From contig OZ007512.1 in the NCBI GenBank assembly GCA_963931865.1, positions 10,425,160 through 10,489,159 of the forward strand: a stretch of 64,000 nucleotides of DNA, in the 5' to 3' direction. Of this stretch, positions 52,436-62,850 are shown in pieces. The position numbers and the translations under genes were made by a program. The notes beneath the pieces are model-generated. The model did no database searches. It was given only the letters and a program-made list of their open reading frames with translations, and was not told the DNA's origin. The DNA comes from Axinella damicornis. Its lineage: Eukaryota; Porifera; Demospongiae; Axinellida; Axinellidae. Position 1 is the stretch's first letter. Each line of letters starts with the position of its first letter.

Positions 52436-55400
52436 TCTTACAGCTCACTTCAAGTTCAGTCGTTCAGGACATTGCCGGAAGTGACATCACAATCTGATAA
52501 TCTGCCAAAATTCGTATTAGTGGTTAATTAGTTAGTGGTTAAATTACAATACCATATAGAATACGTATCAAGTGCCCACCCTCCTCTTCATGTGAAAGTT
52601 ACTGCACAGGGTTCAAAAGCAATGTAATAGCTAAGGGCCCACCCATCACAACAGCATTCCTAAGGTTGTACATTCGAAAAAAGGATGAACTATGGCGTGC
52701 TTTCTCTGTCGAGCGTTTCTTCTCAAGGACTTCACAAAGATGCACGATCAATTTCCTATTGGCTGTAAGGGGACCGATGCAACGTCCAGCAGGCTACACA
52801 GAGTCTGTGGGGGCCAGGTTCTCACTGATTGCTATAATATTTACATTGGTTGGTGTAGAGTTTGTAACTATTTTGTACACTCTAGTTTTGCTCTCTCTAA
52901 CCTACAGGTGAGCCACTTTCAACATTACCACCCAAGAATTCTTCAGATTTCAGTGATTCTGGTATGTATGCAATGATAAATGCACCTGCAATTTCTGCCA
53001 GTGTGACTGCTTCAATCTTGCACCTACTAATGCAATAAACTTGAGTTCAATTCGAGGGGCAACCGCACTCCTGGTAGCCGCGTCGCCTACTAATGCAATA
53101 AACTTGAGTTCAATTTTATTCTCTATAGAGGTCACTTTAAGCCTTAAGATATTGGCTGTCGAGAAAACCAGCATGGAAGTAGCCATTCTGTTTTATGCTC
53201 AAACCATAAGGCTGTGATATTTTAAGTTTGTGCTAGATGGTCCATAATAAGGAGGTAAAGTGTAGTGTATACCAACTGCTTGTGGTAGTGGATAGAGATT
53301 GCATGCAACAGATAAGGTACTTATCTCTTTCTTTATCCATAGAAGCTGGTGCTCAACAACAACCCCTAAAGAGAAGAAATGGAAATGGTATAGCTAAACC
53401 TTTCTGAGGTTGAGGTTGTGCATTCAATGATTTCTCTTATGTGCTAACTTACTGCAGACTATAGCTATGGTAGCACGGATAATCCAATCCATCCAAGGGA
53501 TGTTGCAGATGAACGTGGTGATGATGGAGGACACGGTGAGCCAACTATTTATAGCAGATATAGTATCCAGGTTCCCCATGCCAAAAGCAAAATGTTTTCT
53601 ATAAAATGATTTGATGAGTGCTTGCATGCCCACCATGCACTAAAGAGTGCAGCTTGCTTATACAAGTGTTTGCTCATGGATGTTAATTTGCACATAGCAA
53701 TGGCTTTTCTACAATGGCAATGATCCAGCTATAGTTAGCCACTAGTTTACTAGTAAATTACTACATCATGATGTCACCAACACTGTCAGAATTATAGCCT
53801 GTAAGTGATCAATTGTCAGACACCCTATATAATCAGATGTGCTAGCGCGGAAGATGTACAATACTGGAAGTGGGTGTGACCCTCTATTGATAGCATGGAT
53901 CCATCTCACCATGCTTTCCAGCCTCTCTCTCAATGAGAGAGAGGCTGGACCTCACCATGCTTTCCAGCCTCTCTCTCAATGAGAGAGAGGCTGGAAAGCA
54001 TGGTGAGATGGATCCATGCTATCAATAGAGGGTCACACCCACTTCCAGTATTGTACATCTTCCGCGCTAGCACATCTGTTCGATTCTCGTAAACGCTATA
54101 CTTGGGTCTGCGCAATGGTTGGACGGACGGCAAGGGCATTCGTTAGGTGGCCAGACCTAACCACAGAAACCAGCCTTGGCTCTTACAGCTCACTTCAAGT
54201 TCAGTCTTTTTTTTATTAATAGACCAGTAGTTCAGTGTGCAACACTGTGCATGCAGAAAGTGAAAAAAGAAAGAAAAAGAGATTATTATTTTCCATTATT
54301 AGGCTTCTCTCCTTGATTTCTTCAACGGATGTAAGCCCGTTCATTGATAGGAGGAAAGAAATTGCCTCCCAGCGCCAACTAGGGGCTTTCTACAGCCAAG
54401 CCCAGCTACACACGGCCATGCTGTCTTCACCCTGCAGGTGGATTCACCCACCTCTCCCTCTCCCAAGGACATTGCCAGAAGTGACATCACTATCTGATAA
54501 TCCGCCAAATTTGTTTTCAGAGGTTAAAGGATAAATTGCAATAGCGGCTGTGGTTGGTGTAGAGTTAAAAAAATCCAGTAATAATTTTGTACAGACTAGT
54601 TTTGCTCTCTCTATCCTACAGGTGAGCCACTTTCAACATTACCACCCAAGAATTCTTCAGATTTCAGTGATTCAGGTATGTATATATGCAATGATAAATG
54701 CACCTGCAATTTCTGCCAGTGTGACTGCTTCAATCTTGCGCCTACTAATGCAATAAACTTGAGTTCAATTCGAGGGGCAACTGCACTACTTGTAGCCGCG
54801 TCACCTACTAATGCAATAAACTTGAGTTCAATTTTATTCCCTATAGAGGTCACTTTGCGCCTATTAAGTTTGAGTTTAATTTTATTCCCCCCGCTCTATA
54901 GAGGTCACTTTAAGCCTAAGGATCCCTTAACATATCGGCTGTGGAGAAAACCTGGCTGTATGGAAGTAGCCCTTCTGTTTTATGTTCAAACCATAAGGCT
55001 AGGATATATAAGTTTGTGCAAGAAGGTCTAGGTGAAGTGTAGTGTATACCAACTGCTTATGTTAGTGGAATGCCTGAGATTGCGTGTGCAGATATTAAGA
55101 TACCTATCTCTTTGCTTATCCATAGAAGCTGGTGCTCAACAACAACCTATAAACAGTCTGAGGAATGGAAATGGTATAAACCTTTCTCAGGTTGTGCATG
55201 CGATGAATTAATGATTTCCATTATGTGGTAACTTATTGCAGAATATGGCCCCATTCAGTACCAAAGAGCTGTTGCAGGACTTGACGATAGTGGAGAACAT
55301 GGTGATGATGGAGGACGTGGTAAGCCAACCATTTATAGCAAATATATAGGCTTTCCAAGGTCCCTGTTCCTTGAAGGTATTCTGGGTTCTGTGGGCAGAT

Positions 55401-55720
55401 GTAAGTCAGACAAGAAAGCAAAATAATAAGGATTTGATGAGTGCTTGCGCACCATGCACTAAAGAGTGCAGCTCGCTTATATAAGCAGCAAGTTAGCCTC
55501 TAGTTTACTTGTAAATTACTACGTACCATACATAATGATTTTGCGGTCACCAACGCAGTGAGCAGCCTCAGAATATAGCCTGTAAGTGATCAATTATTGG
55601 ACACCCTATATACTTGGATGTGCTAGTGTGGAAGATTTACAATACTGGAAGAGTGGATGTGACCCTCTATTGATTGTGTGGATCCATCTCACCGTGCGTT
55701 CCATGTTTAGTGCTTCTCTC
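52436..55720. repeat. Tandem segmental duplication (unit A 52436-53900, unit B 54180-55720)
   Basis: The two units share, in the same order, CAGCTCACTTCAAGTTCAGT, GACATTGCC..AAGTGACATCAC, exon 1 with flanking intron, ATGCAATAAACTTGAGTTCA (itself doubled), exon 2, exon 3, and CTAGYGYGGAAGATKTACAATACTGG. B has a private segment at about 54205-54465; A has one at about 52515-52850. Divergence at coding positions shows an older duplication. Confidence 0.85.
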
Positions 55721-57112
55721 TCATTTGGCTATAGAGTGATAGATAGTCAATCAAAGTAAAATTCAGAGCCTTCTATGTTCAGAAAACGTCAGAAGGTACC
55801 TGGGGCCGGCAGGGGGGAAGTAAAGTGGTACAAGTCCGGTGTTTATAATATTATGTTCTATGATTCTTGAGCTCTTATTCTTGACTTTTTTTTCCATTAA
55901 GTAAATGACACATTTTTTATGGGTCGCCCTTGAACCTGTGACACCATGGATATGCACAGATGCTACCCTAGCCTGAGAAGTAAACCTGGAAAACATGCAC
56001 AAATGGCTTCACATGCAGCTGTTGCATTTTGATGGCTCTCCACACATCCAATTCCACCATCACCACCATCAGCCATGACAAAACTCAAACACCCATTAGT
56101 TTATGCCGACCAATATTCTTGAAATAATCACTTCATTGTTGTGTGTATGAATTACCCCAGAAGAGCTAGGGTATAGCTACAAGTTAATCGGTGGACAAAA
56201 TTATTATGGTAGGTTTTATTTTGAGTCTCTCTTCCCACTGTAGGAAATCGAAAATTACGCAATCGCATACGTGCAATTTGGGCTGTGCTACTACCAACTG
56301 CTGCTATAGCTGTTCTACTGGGGATTAGTTTTGTTGCATTTACAGCCATTGAGTGGGAGAAAATATAGGAGCTTGAGCACTTTCACAATTTTTCGATTAC
56401 TACAGACCTTATATTTGCTGAGATCAAAGCATTGCACTCCTATGTGGACTCACTAGAGAGCAATATCACTGTGCTAAGTGCCGCCATTCAAGCACTCGAA
56501 AACAATGGAACATATCCTCAAATTTTGGCCAAGCTGGCCTCGCTCAACCAAAGCCAGATACGACTGCAATACACAACCAAACGACTGTCAAGCTCCATTG
56601 AAGCTGTGAATTACACCCTAAGTGCAGCAGACACTGAGCTGTGGAACAAAACAACTGACATAGAGCAAACAACTCATCATCTAGAGAACTCCATTGCCAG
56701 TCTGGCAGATGACCTCAGATCTGAAATAACTTCAACAGCTGATGAACTGAGATCATCAATCGATATCGTTGCAGAAACGACAGATCAACTATCAAGTAAC
56801 GTAAGTGCAGCCATCACAGAGTTTACAGCTGACATAGAACAAACAACTCAATATCTGCAGAACTCCATTGCTGGAGTGGAAAACGACCTCAAATCTGAAA
56901 TAACGTCAAAAGTGAGTGGTCTAAGGTCGTCAATTGATACCATGACAACCAATCTTGATGAACTACAAGCCTCTACTGGAGCTGCAGAAGCCAAATTGAT
57001 AGCCGATATAAACGAAATAAAGCATCAATTAGCAGCTAACCAGGCAGAAGTTCCAATCGCCAAACCAGTTCTAACCGTTTCAATGGCTTTGATATATTTT
57101 ATTCTGTACTGA
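52692..57112 (+). CDS. Type II membrane protein with duplicated acidic cytoplasmic exons and coiled-coil ectodomain; in-frame TAG
   Basis: Phase-1 exons: 52908-52961 (EPLSTLPPKNSSDFSDS), 53343-53387 (EAGAQQQPLKRRNGN), 53458-53535 (DYSYGSTDN .. ERGDDGGHG); then the duplicate set 54622-54675, 55126-55173, 55242-55319 (.. GEHGDDGGRG); then the long final exon 56244-57112. A possible first exon is 52692-52764 (MACFLCRAFLLKDF, donor GGCT|GTAAGG), phase compatible but weak. The final exon encodes a basic RKLRNRIRAIW, a transmembrane helix (AVLLPTAAIAVLLGISFVAF), then after one TAG at 56366-56368 about 250 residues of Leu/Ile/Ser-rich coiled coil with many N-glycosylation sequons and a hydrophobic C-terminus. 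The basic-then-TM order predicts cytoplasmic N-terminus. Family not recognised. Confidence 0.65.
53834..54078. repeat. 245-bp near-perfect inverted repeat between the duplicated units
   Basis: The left arm from CAGATGTGCTAGCGCGG (53834) and right arm ending CCGCGCTAGCACATCTG (54078) are complementary over about 112 bp with no mismatch I could see. A CTCACCATGCTTTCCAGCC segment is repeated near the centre, and an inner CTCTCTCTCAATGAGAGAGA is itself foldable. One arm's sequence recurs, diverged, as the end of unit B (55617-55720). The palindrome thus arose from the unit-A end. Confidence 0.92.
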
Positions 57113-58180
57113 CCATTGCTGGAGTGGAAAATGACCATTGCTTATGCACTGTTACATATTTCTTGTTCTATGCATTAACTACACACACGTTTGAATAATG
57201 TTGTCCTGATTTGAACAACATATCTACCAGCCATGCATAGCAAATAGTTTGTTGTTTTTTCCCTCTGAATTATGCTTACATGTACTATAGCTATTATGAA
57301 TTTGACAATGTGATGTTGCTTCAGAATCACTTAAATGATGATGCAGGAGATCTATTATAGCTATGGCCTGGAATTAAAGCTGTTCACCTTAGGACATGAA
57401 ATAGCAATCTGATATAAAACAATTCACATATAATGGGTTCTGTAACTCGTTCGATATATGGATCCACGTTAAGGTATACTGCACTCGCAGCACCACAGGG
57501 GTGTTATGTTTTGCATACGATTGATCATGAGCACTCCAATTATAATGTCATCAGATTAGGGACAGACTATGTTGGATTGTTATAAATCTGATATAAGACA
57601 ATTCATGTATAATGGGTTCTATAATTACTCAGTCTGGTAACTCGTTCGATAGACCATAATAATCAAAGTGTCAAATGAATGAAGGGGGTGGAGGTATGTA
57701 CCTCATAAGAGCTTAAGGTGGCACATACCCCTTTACATTAGATTACCTTTAACCGTCAGGGGCCCCCGACGGTTAAAGGTAACCTAATGTAAAGGGGCAT
57801 GTGCCACCTTATAAGTTGCCACGTCCTTGAGGTTAGCAGATCATGAAATTGACATGCTATAGACTATAACTATGTAGCTACTTTTATATAAGACTCATTT
57901 AAAATAATTGGATCATGCATCAGCTACAACCTTAGTTCGAATTCTCTATCTTGGTTCCTAAAGGTCAGTCCAGATCTTGAGGGGCTGCCAACTAGGATTT
58001 GCAATCCAATAACCAACAAGGCCTCATGGTGGTTGCACAGTCATGGAATTGCATGTATATATGCCGCAATCTGCATCTATCATGGAAAATCTTTCTATAT
58101 ACACCTTCACAATGAACGCAACCAAACTTAAATAATACTATAGTTATAATAATGATATCTGCAATAGATCTACTTTCAAG
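57113..58180. other. Intergenic region with a 98-bp palindromic element
   Basis: TAAGGTGGCACATACCCC (57714) to GGGGCATGTGCCACCTTA (57811) is a near-perfect inverted repeat around GGGGCCCCC, unrelated to the TAGCCTC family. ATAATGGGTTCT and ACTCGTTCGATA are repeated at 57430 and 57610. No gene seen. Confidence 0.75.
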
Positions 58181-59021
58181 TTAGTTGTCAGGGTCCTGGA
58201 GCCATTTGTCAATCAAACCAAGATAATAGTTCGGATTTGTATGCCAAGTCGGATACCATCGAATTACTTTTGACCCAATGGTACTGTTGTACTTGTCACC
58301 AAGACTATTCTTCCATGTAACAAAATTTAATGTGTCCTTGTCAAATTTCTTGGCTGCTTTATCCACCGAGTCTGGATCAAGTTGGCTTGTCAGGATTAAG
58401 TCCAGCTGCTTCACCATGTCGGGGTTATGATCAGCAATGTCTTGCAGTTCGTTGGGGTCTTCAGTGAGGTTGAATAGCTGTGCAGGGTAGCCAGCGTACC
58501 TGATATACTTCCAGTCATTCTGACGGATCATGAACTGTCCTGTACTCGAATGGTCCATGTGTGCCTGGCATAAGACCCAGTCAGGATGAGACGAGGAAGC
58601 CATATCATTTGCACCAGGTTTCTCCAGCAGATCAGGTGCCAGTGAAAACCCGGCCAACCCGGGCGGATGTGGCATCCTGGTCAGGTCCATGACTGTTGGG
58701 AAGAGGTCTATGAGACTGCTCACACGTTTCTGTACCGCCCCTCTCCGTAAGCCAGGAGGGCCTGCAACAACCAGTGGAACGCGTGCACTCCCTTCCAGCG
58801 TGGTTTCTTTGTAGAACTGCTTGTGGTCCATGGTCATGTCGCCATGGTCTGACCAGAAGAACACCACTGTGTTGTTGACGTAGCTACTGTTTTCAATGAC
58901 AGTAAAGATCTGACCAACGATAGCATCAGCTTCAGCAACCATTGCATAGTAGGTAGCACGAATGGCTCGGACTTCGTCTTCATCCCACTGACCAGCGCAG
59001 TTCTTGGTGATAGTTTCATAC
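58181..59021 (-). CDS. ARSK-like sulfatase, intact last coding exon
   Basis: Open from an acceptor (GGGACTAG) at 59022 to TAA at 58181. The product begins YETITKNCAGQWDEDEVRAI and has YYAMVAEADAIVGQIF, VVFFWSDHGDMTMDHKQFYK (the D-H-G metal/catalytic segment and K-x-x-x-E region), VPLVVAGPPGL, LIDLFPTVMDL, LFNLTEDPNEL and a long C-terminus ending LIDKWLQDPDN. This resembles the C-terminal half of arylsulfatase K, a lysosomal 2-sulfoglucuronate sulfatase. The N-terminal exon with the formylglycine C-x-P-x-R motif is not in this window that I can see, so the gene continues upstream or the copy is partial. Paralogue of the pseudogene at 45520-46267. Confidence 0.82.
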
Positions 59022-60600
59022 CTAGTCCCATGCAGTGATACAGAGATAAATACATAATATACCTAACACAGCAAAATTTGAAGCTGACTTGTTTGCACAC
59101 AATTGCATTTAATTTATTTATGCCAGATATGTTCACATGCAAAACTTGCACATTTGCCAAAACCATTTTCTACCAATTATACGTATACAGCACATTTTGG
59201 CATTGCGTGTCAATTTATTAAGACAAATTGGCAGAAACAGCACTCCTGAACTGCTGTTTCTCCACAAATGCCCAACACAATTGGCAGAAACAGCACTCCT
59301 AGTGAGCAACTGCTCAGCACTCATCAGCACACCTGACCAAGGATAGGTAGCTACCTGGTGAAGGCAGCAAAGAAGAGTCTTGCTATCTTCAAATTAAGCT
59401 CTGTTTGCTACACGTACACTGCGGCCACTTGTGGATGGCATGCTGGGGCATGCATTGCCTCATTCCCTAATTAATTCGCTTATAGTAGGAAAATTGAAAT
59501 AAATGACTGTAAGGCTATAATATGCAGCTATAGTTATACTAGGTACATGTTGGGCTAGGAATGAGATACGTGGCTGGGATTTGCATCATTGTGATCAGCA
59601 TGAATGGAGCATTCCAAATATTTGCTGTAGGTTGAATTTTGACCCAAAATCCTGAAGAACCATGGATTATAGCCTTTGGTCGAGTTCGATATTTGACAAA
59701 AATGTGACCAACATTGAAAGAATTGAAGGTTCTTCTCATGCTAATTGCAATGGCACAATACCAAGCTTCTTATGTACCTTGATGAGTGTGATTTTTGTCA
59801 AAAATGCACCCAAGATTGAAAACCATTTCAACAGCTCCTACGAAAGACCCACAAAGATTCTGATTGCAGTTGGGATCGCTGTCATTCACTGATCGATGCT
59901 TCGAAACTGCATCAGAATCTGCATCAGAATCTGCATCAGATGTGTCAGAGTCTGTGTCTGCACCTCTGAAAAGTAAGCATGCAAGATCAGTGATCACGTC
60001 ATATAACACCGCCTGGTATGTATAATCTAACATAGTAAATCAATGCAGTAATGCAATCATAATTGATTGCCCTGAGTCCATCATTCAGTGGACATGCCTA
60101 TCAATCTGAAAATACACAGAAGTGTCCCACAATGGACGTACCACTGCATGTTTTGGAGGGTTGTGGTGTAAACTACAACCCCGATTTAAATTTCAAGCAC
60201 CTGTACCTCTCAGTATTCTTCGTCTGGAAGCCATCCGATTCATCCTCCTCATCCTCATCATGAAATAAGGATCTCCTAAAACAGATCCGAGAGGATCACA
60301 ATATATCAATAAACAATTAGCTACAAGGAACAAAATGTACTCTCTGAAATTCGATAATGCATTATCATTTTAATGCATATACCTAACATGAAGTGAAGGT
60401 CTTGAACATTGTCGCTAGCTTTGGGTTTCACTGGGCTGTCTTCCTCTGTACCAGATGTAATGACAATTGGCTGGAAAGGCCGCGGTCGGGAAAGAAAAGT
60501 GATCGCAAGTCAATCATAGTAAATCAGTGCCTGTAGCTAGCATTGCCACGCAGCGCCTATAATTTGTTCGCACGCACACTGTGCTAGTCACCGAGTCCAC
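59022..60600. other. Non-coding region with possible minus-strand acidic exons
   Basis: On the minus strand, segments 60275-60207 (FHDEDEEDESDGFQTKNTE) and 59965-59890 (GADTDSDTSDADSDADSDA), each with plausible AG/GT borders and compatible phases, could be exons of an acidic cytoplasmic tail. A third segment at 60470-60383 (IVITSGTEEDSPVKPKASDN) does not join in phase. Also a direct repeat, TTGGCAGAAACAGCACTCCT, at 59228 and 59281. Weak evidence. Confidence 0.3.
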
Positions 60601-60602
60601 TT

Positions 60603-62470
60603 GTTACCCCGCGCGCGCATGCGCGAAGCGGGGTTAAGCAATCGGTTTTGGTGTCTGTCGTCTGTCCAGCGAAAAAAATTGAAATCTACTCTCATAAACT
60701 CTCATAAACCGTCGAAATGGAGTCAAACAATAGCAAACAGCAAAAAACTGCTCTATGTGTACCTGACTGAAGTCAAGGCGCTCCGTTTCGCTGTATTTCG
60801 GCTATTTCCTACTTTTCATAACTATTCACAACATTGGCTCCACCTCTTCGTGACTTCAAGAACAGGACACGCAGTGCATTTGGAAACTTCATGCTTGAGA
60901 TGACAGCTAGGAAACAGTGCTTTCTCACGATCTATGTACTTCACAGACATCATGGCTATTGTTTCGGCTGTTTTTTCCAGCTATTTCCTATTATTCGTAA
61001 CATTTGGCCCCACCTCTCCAGCTTCACAATATAGTATATACGGTAAGCGGTCACTCCCACACCTTGGATATGGCCATACACGAACACAGTATATGCGATA
61101 GCAGCCCATCAGCAGAGCTGTCACGTCGATTGTAGCTGCACTGCATGCATCCTGGCCTGACGTTCAGCGCGGGGTATGTGTTCTATGAACACCTCTAGTT
61201 GTTCATGCGACGGCAGCAGCGGTGGTGGTAGCCGAGGTACGGGTGGCTGCTCAACCCCTACGATGTCAGATCCTGAACCAGGACTGTCATAGGTGGAATC
61301 GCTATAGCTGTCACTGGTAGCTTCTCTCCACATTTCTGCCGCAACAGACAAAAACGAATAACCACCGACAACACCGATGACTTGCGTGAAGGAAAAACGC
61401 GGCGGCGGACGGGTAGCTGTAGTAGAATGCGCATGCATGTGCGTTTAATATTCCTACTCCATTCCATTCCATTTCGTTTCGTTTCGTTTCGTTTTGTTTC
61501 GCTTCACGTTCCATAGATTCGGGTATGCATGGAAACATGCCATGGGTACAATGATCTCCGAAACCAAGATAAATGGGCAGCATCAAAGCATACACAAGTT
61601 TCAGCAATACTTTGCATCAAACTGCTCCCTCTGCTTGAAAACGCCCTAAACTCAATTTTAAGGCCCTCTACTAAACTGAAAATTTGAACCCTTTCCAAGG
61701 CCCCACCCACACTCTGACCCCATCATCAATACACACACAAAACAGGCCAAATAACAACGGATGGATTTACCACCTGCTCTCCTCAGTTGCAGGCTACAGC
61801 CCAAAACTCACTGCCGCCCTCAAAAACAGAGGTTTGGCTACAGTACCCTAGGCTTTCAAAAAAAATTCCACGCACACCAACTAAAACAGACCAAAGCCAA
61901 GGCCAGTTTCCAAAAGGTCAACCTACCCCCCTGCAAAACTAGGGATGCTTTTCCACGTTCACCTCTCGGTTACAGAATTTTGGCCACACATCTACTCCCT
62001 CTCACCAGCCCAGTCCAGCTACCAAACCAGCCAAATTCGCCCTAACATGAAAATGGGCGGGGCCTGTAATGCCGAAAGGTTAACTCTCTGGCCAGGGAGC
62101 TGTCAGAGGCTGTTCACTTTCCAGGCCGTTCTTCGGCCACTTCAGCAGCCCAACAAACATTCTGCTCACTCGACCTAGCTATTCACACTCAGATAGCCCA
62201 TCGCTAGCTACATTCAATAAGTTAGAATAGCTCCTTTACTTTCTTTTATTTATTTATTTTTTAAGTGTTGTAACAAAATACCGCACGGCCACATCAGAGT
62301 ACCGATTTGAAACTTGAAAGGGCTGCTAGCCGCATCAAAGAGAGAAGCCCCCCTTGTTTATTCCGGTTGCCGCCATGGGAAAACGTAAACAGATTAATAA
62401 CTCACGTCAACTCATTAATAATTATTCATGAGCAAAATTGCGCGATTTCGCCGATGTCATGCTTCCTACC
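60603..62470 (+). mobile_element. Inverted copy of the 20.4-21.9 kb repeat block (Helitron-like 5' end)
   Basis: 60603-60665 carries GTTACCCCGCGCGCGCATGC .. AAGCGGGGTTAAG next to GTCTGTCGTCTGTCC, the complement of 21790-21870. 61530-62470 mirrors 20755-21485: AAATGGGCAGCATCAAAGC, CTGCTCCCTCTG, GCAGGCTACAGCCCAAAACT, CCTCTCGGTTACAGA, GCACGGCCACATCAGAGT, TTCCGGTTGCCGCCATGG. It ends with an ORF start reading MSKIARFRRCHASYLKI (ATG at 62430) that breaks off after about 17 codons. Extra material (62045-62275) is absent from the left copy. The two copies lie 40 kb apart in opposite orientation. Confidence 0.7.
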
Positions 62471-62850
62471 TTAAGATTAGTCTGTGATAGCATGGTTTTT
62501 GCTGTGGTATTATTTGCCTTGTGCAATTCCCTCTTGCATTATTTATGCTAATACTACAGCAAATCATGATTATACTAATACCACTAACATAATTATATAA
62601 TGTAATATTACACAAGGAACATGAAATAGCTAGAAACACGGGCAAGTGAATAAGTGACAATTAACAGTTTCTTCAAACTATAAAATGGTAACAGTAGAGA
62701 TAACTTCATGGACCGAGGTAAGTTGTTCTATAACTAGGTACAAAAATGAACGATACATAATATAATAATAGAGGTCAACAGTTACTAGTGACAGAAGTGT
62801 AACACACAAAGTGACCTGGTGGAAAAAATTTGTAGTGTGGGAAATACTAT

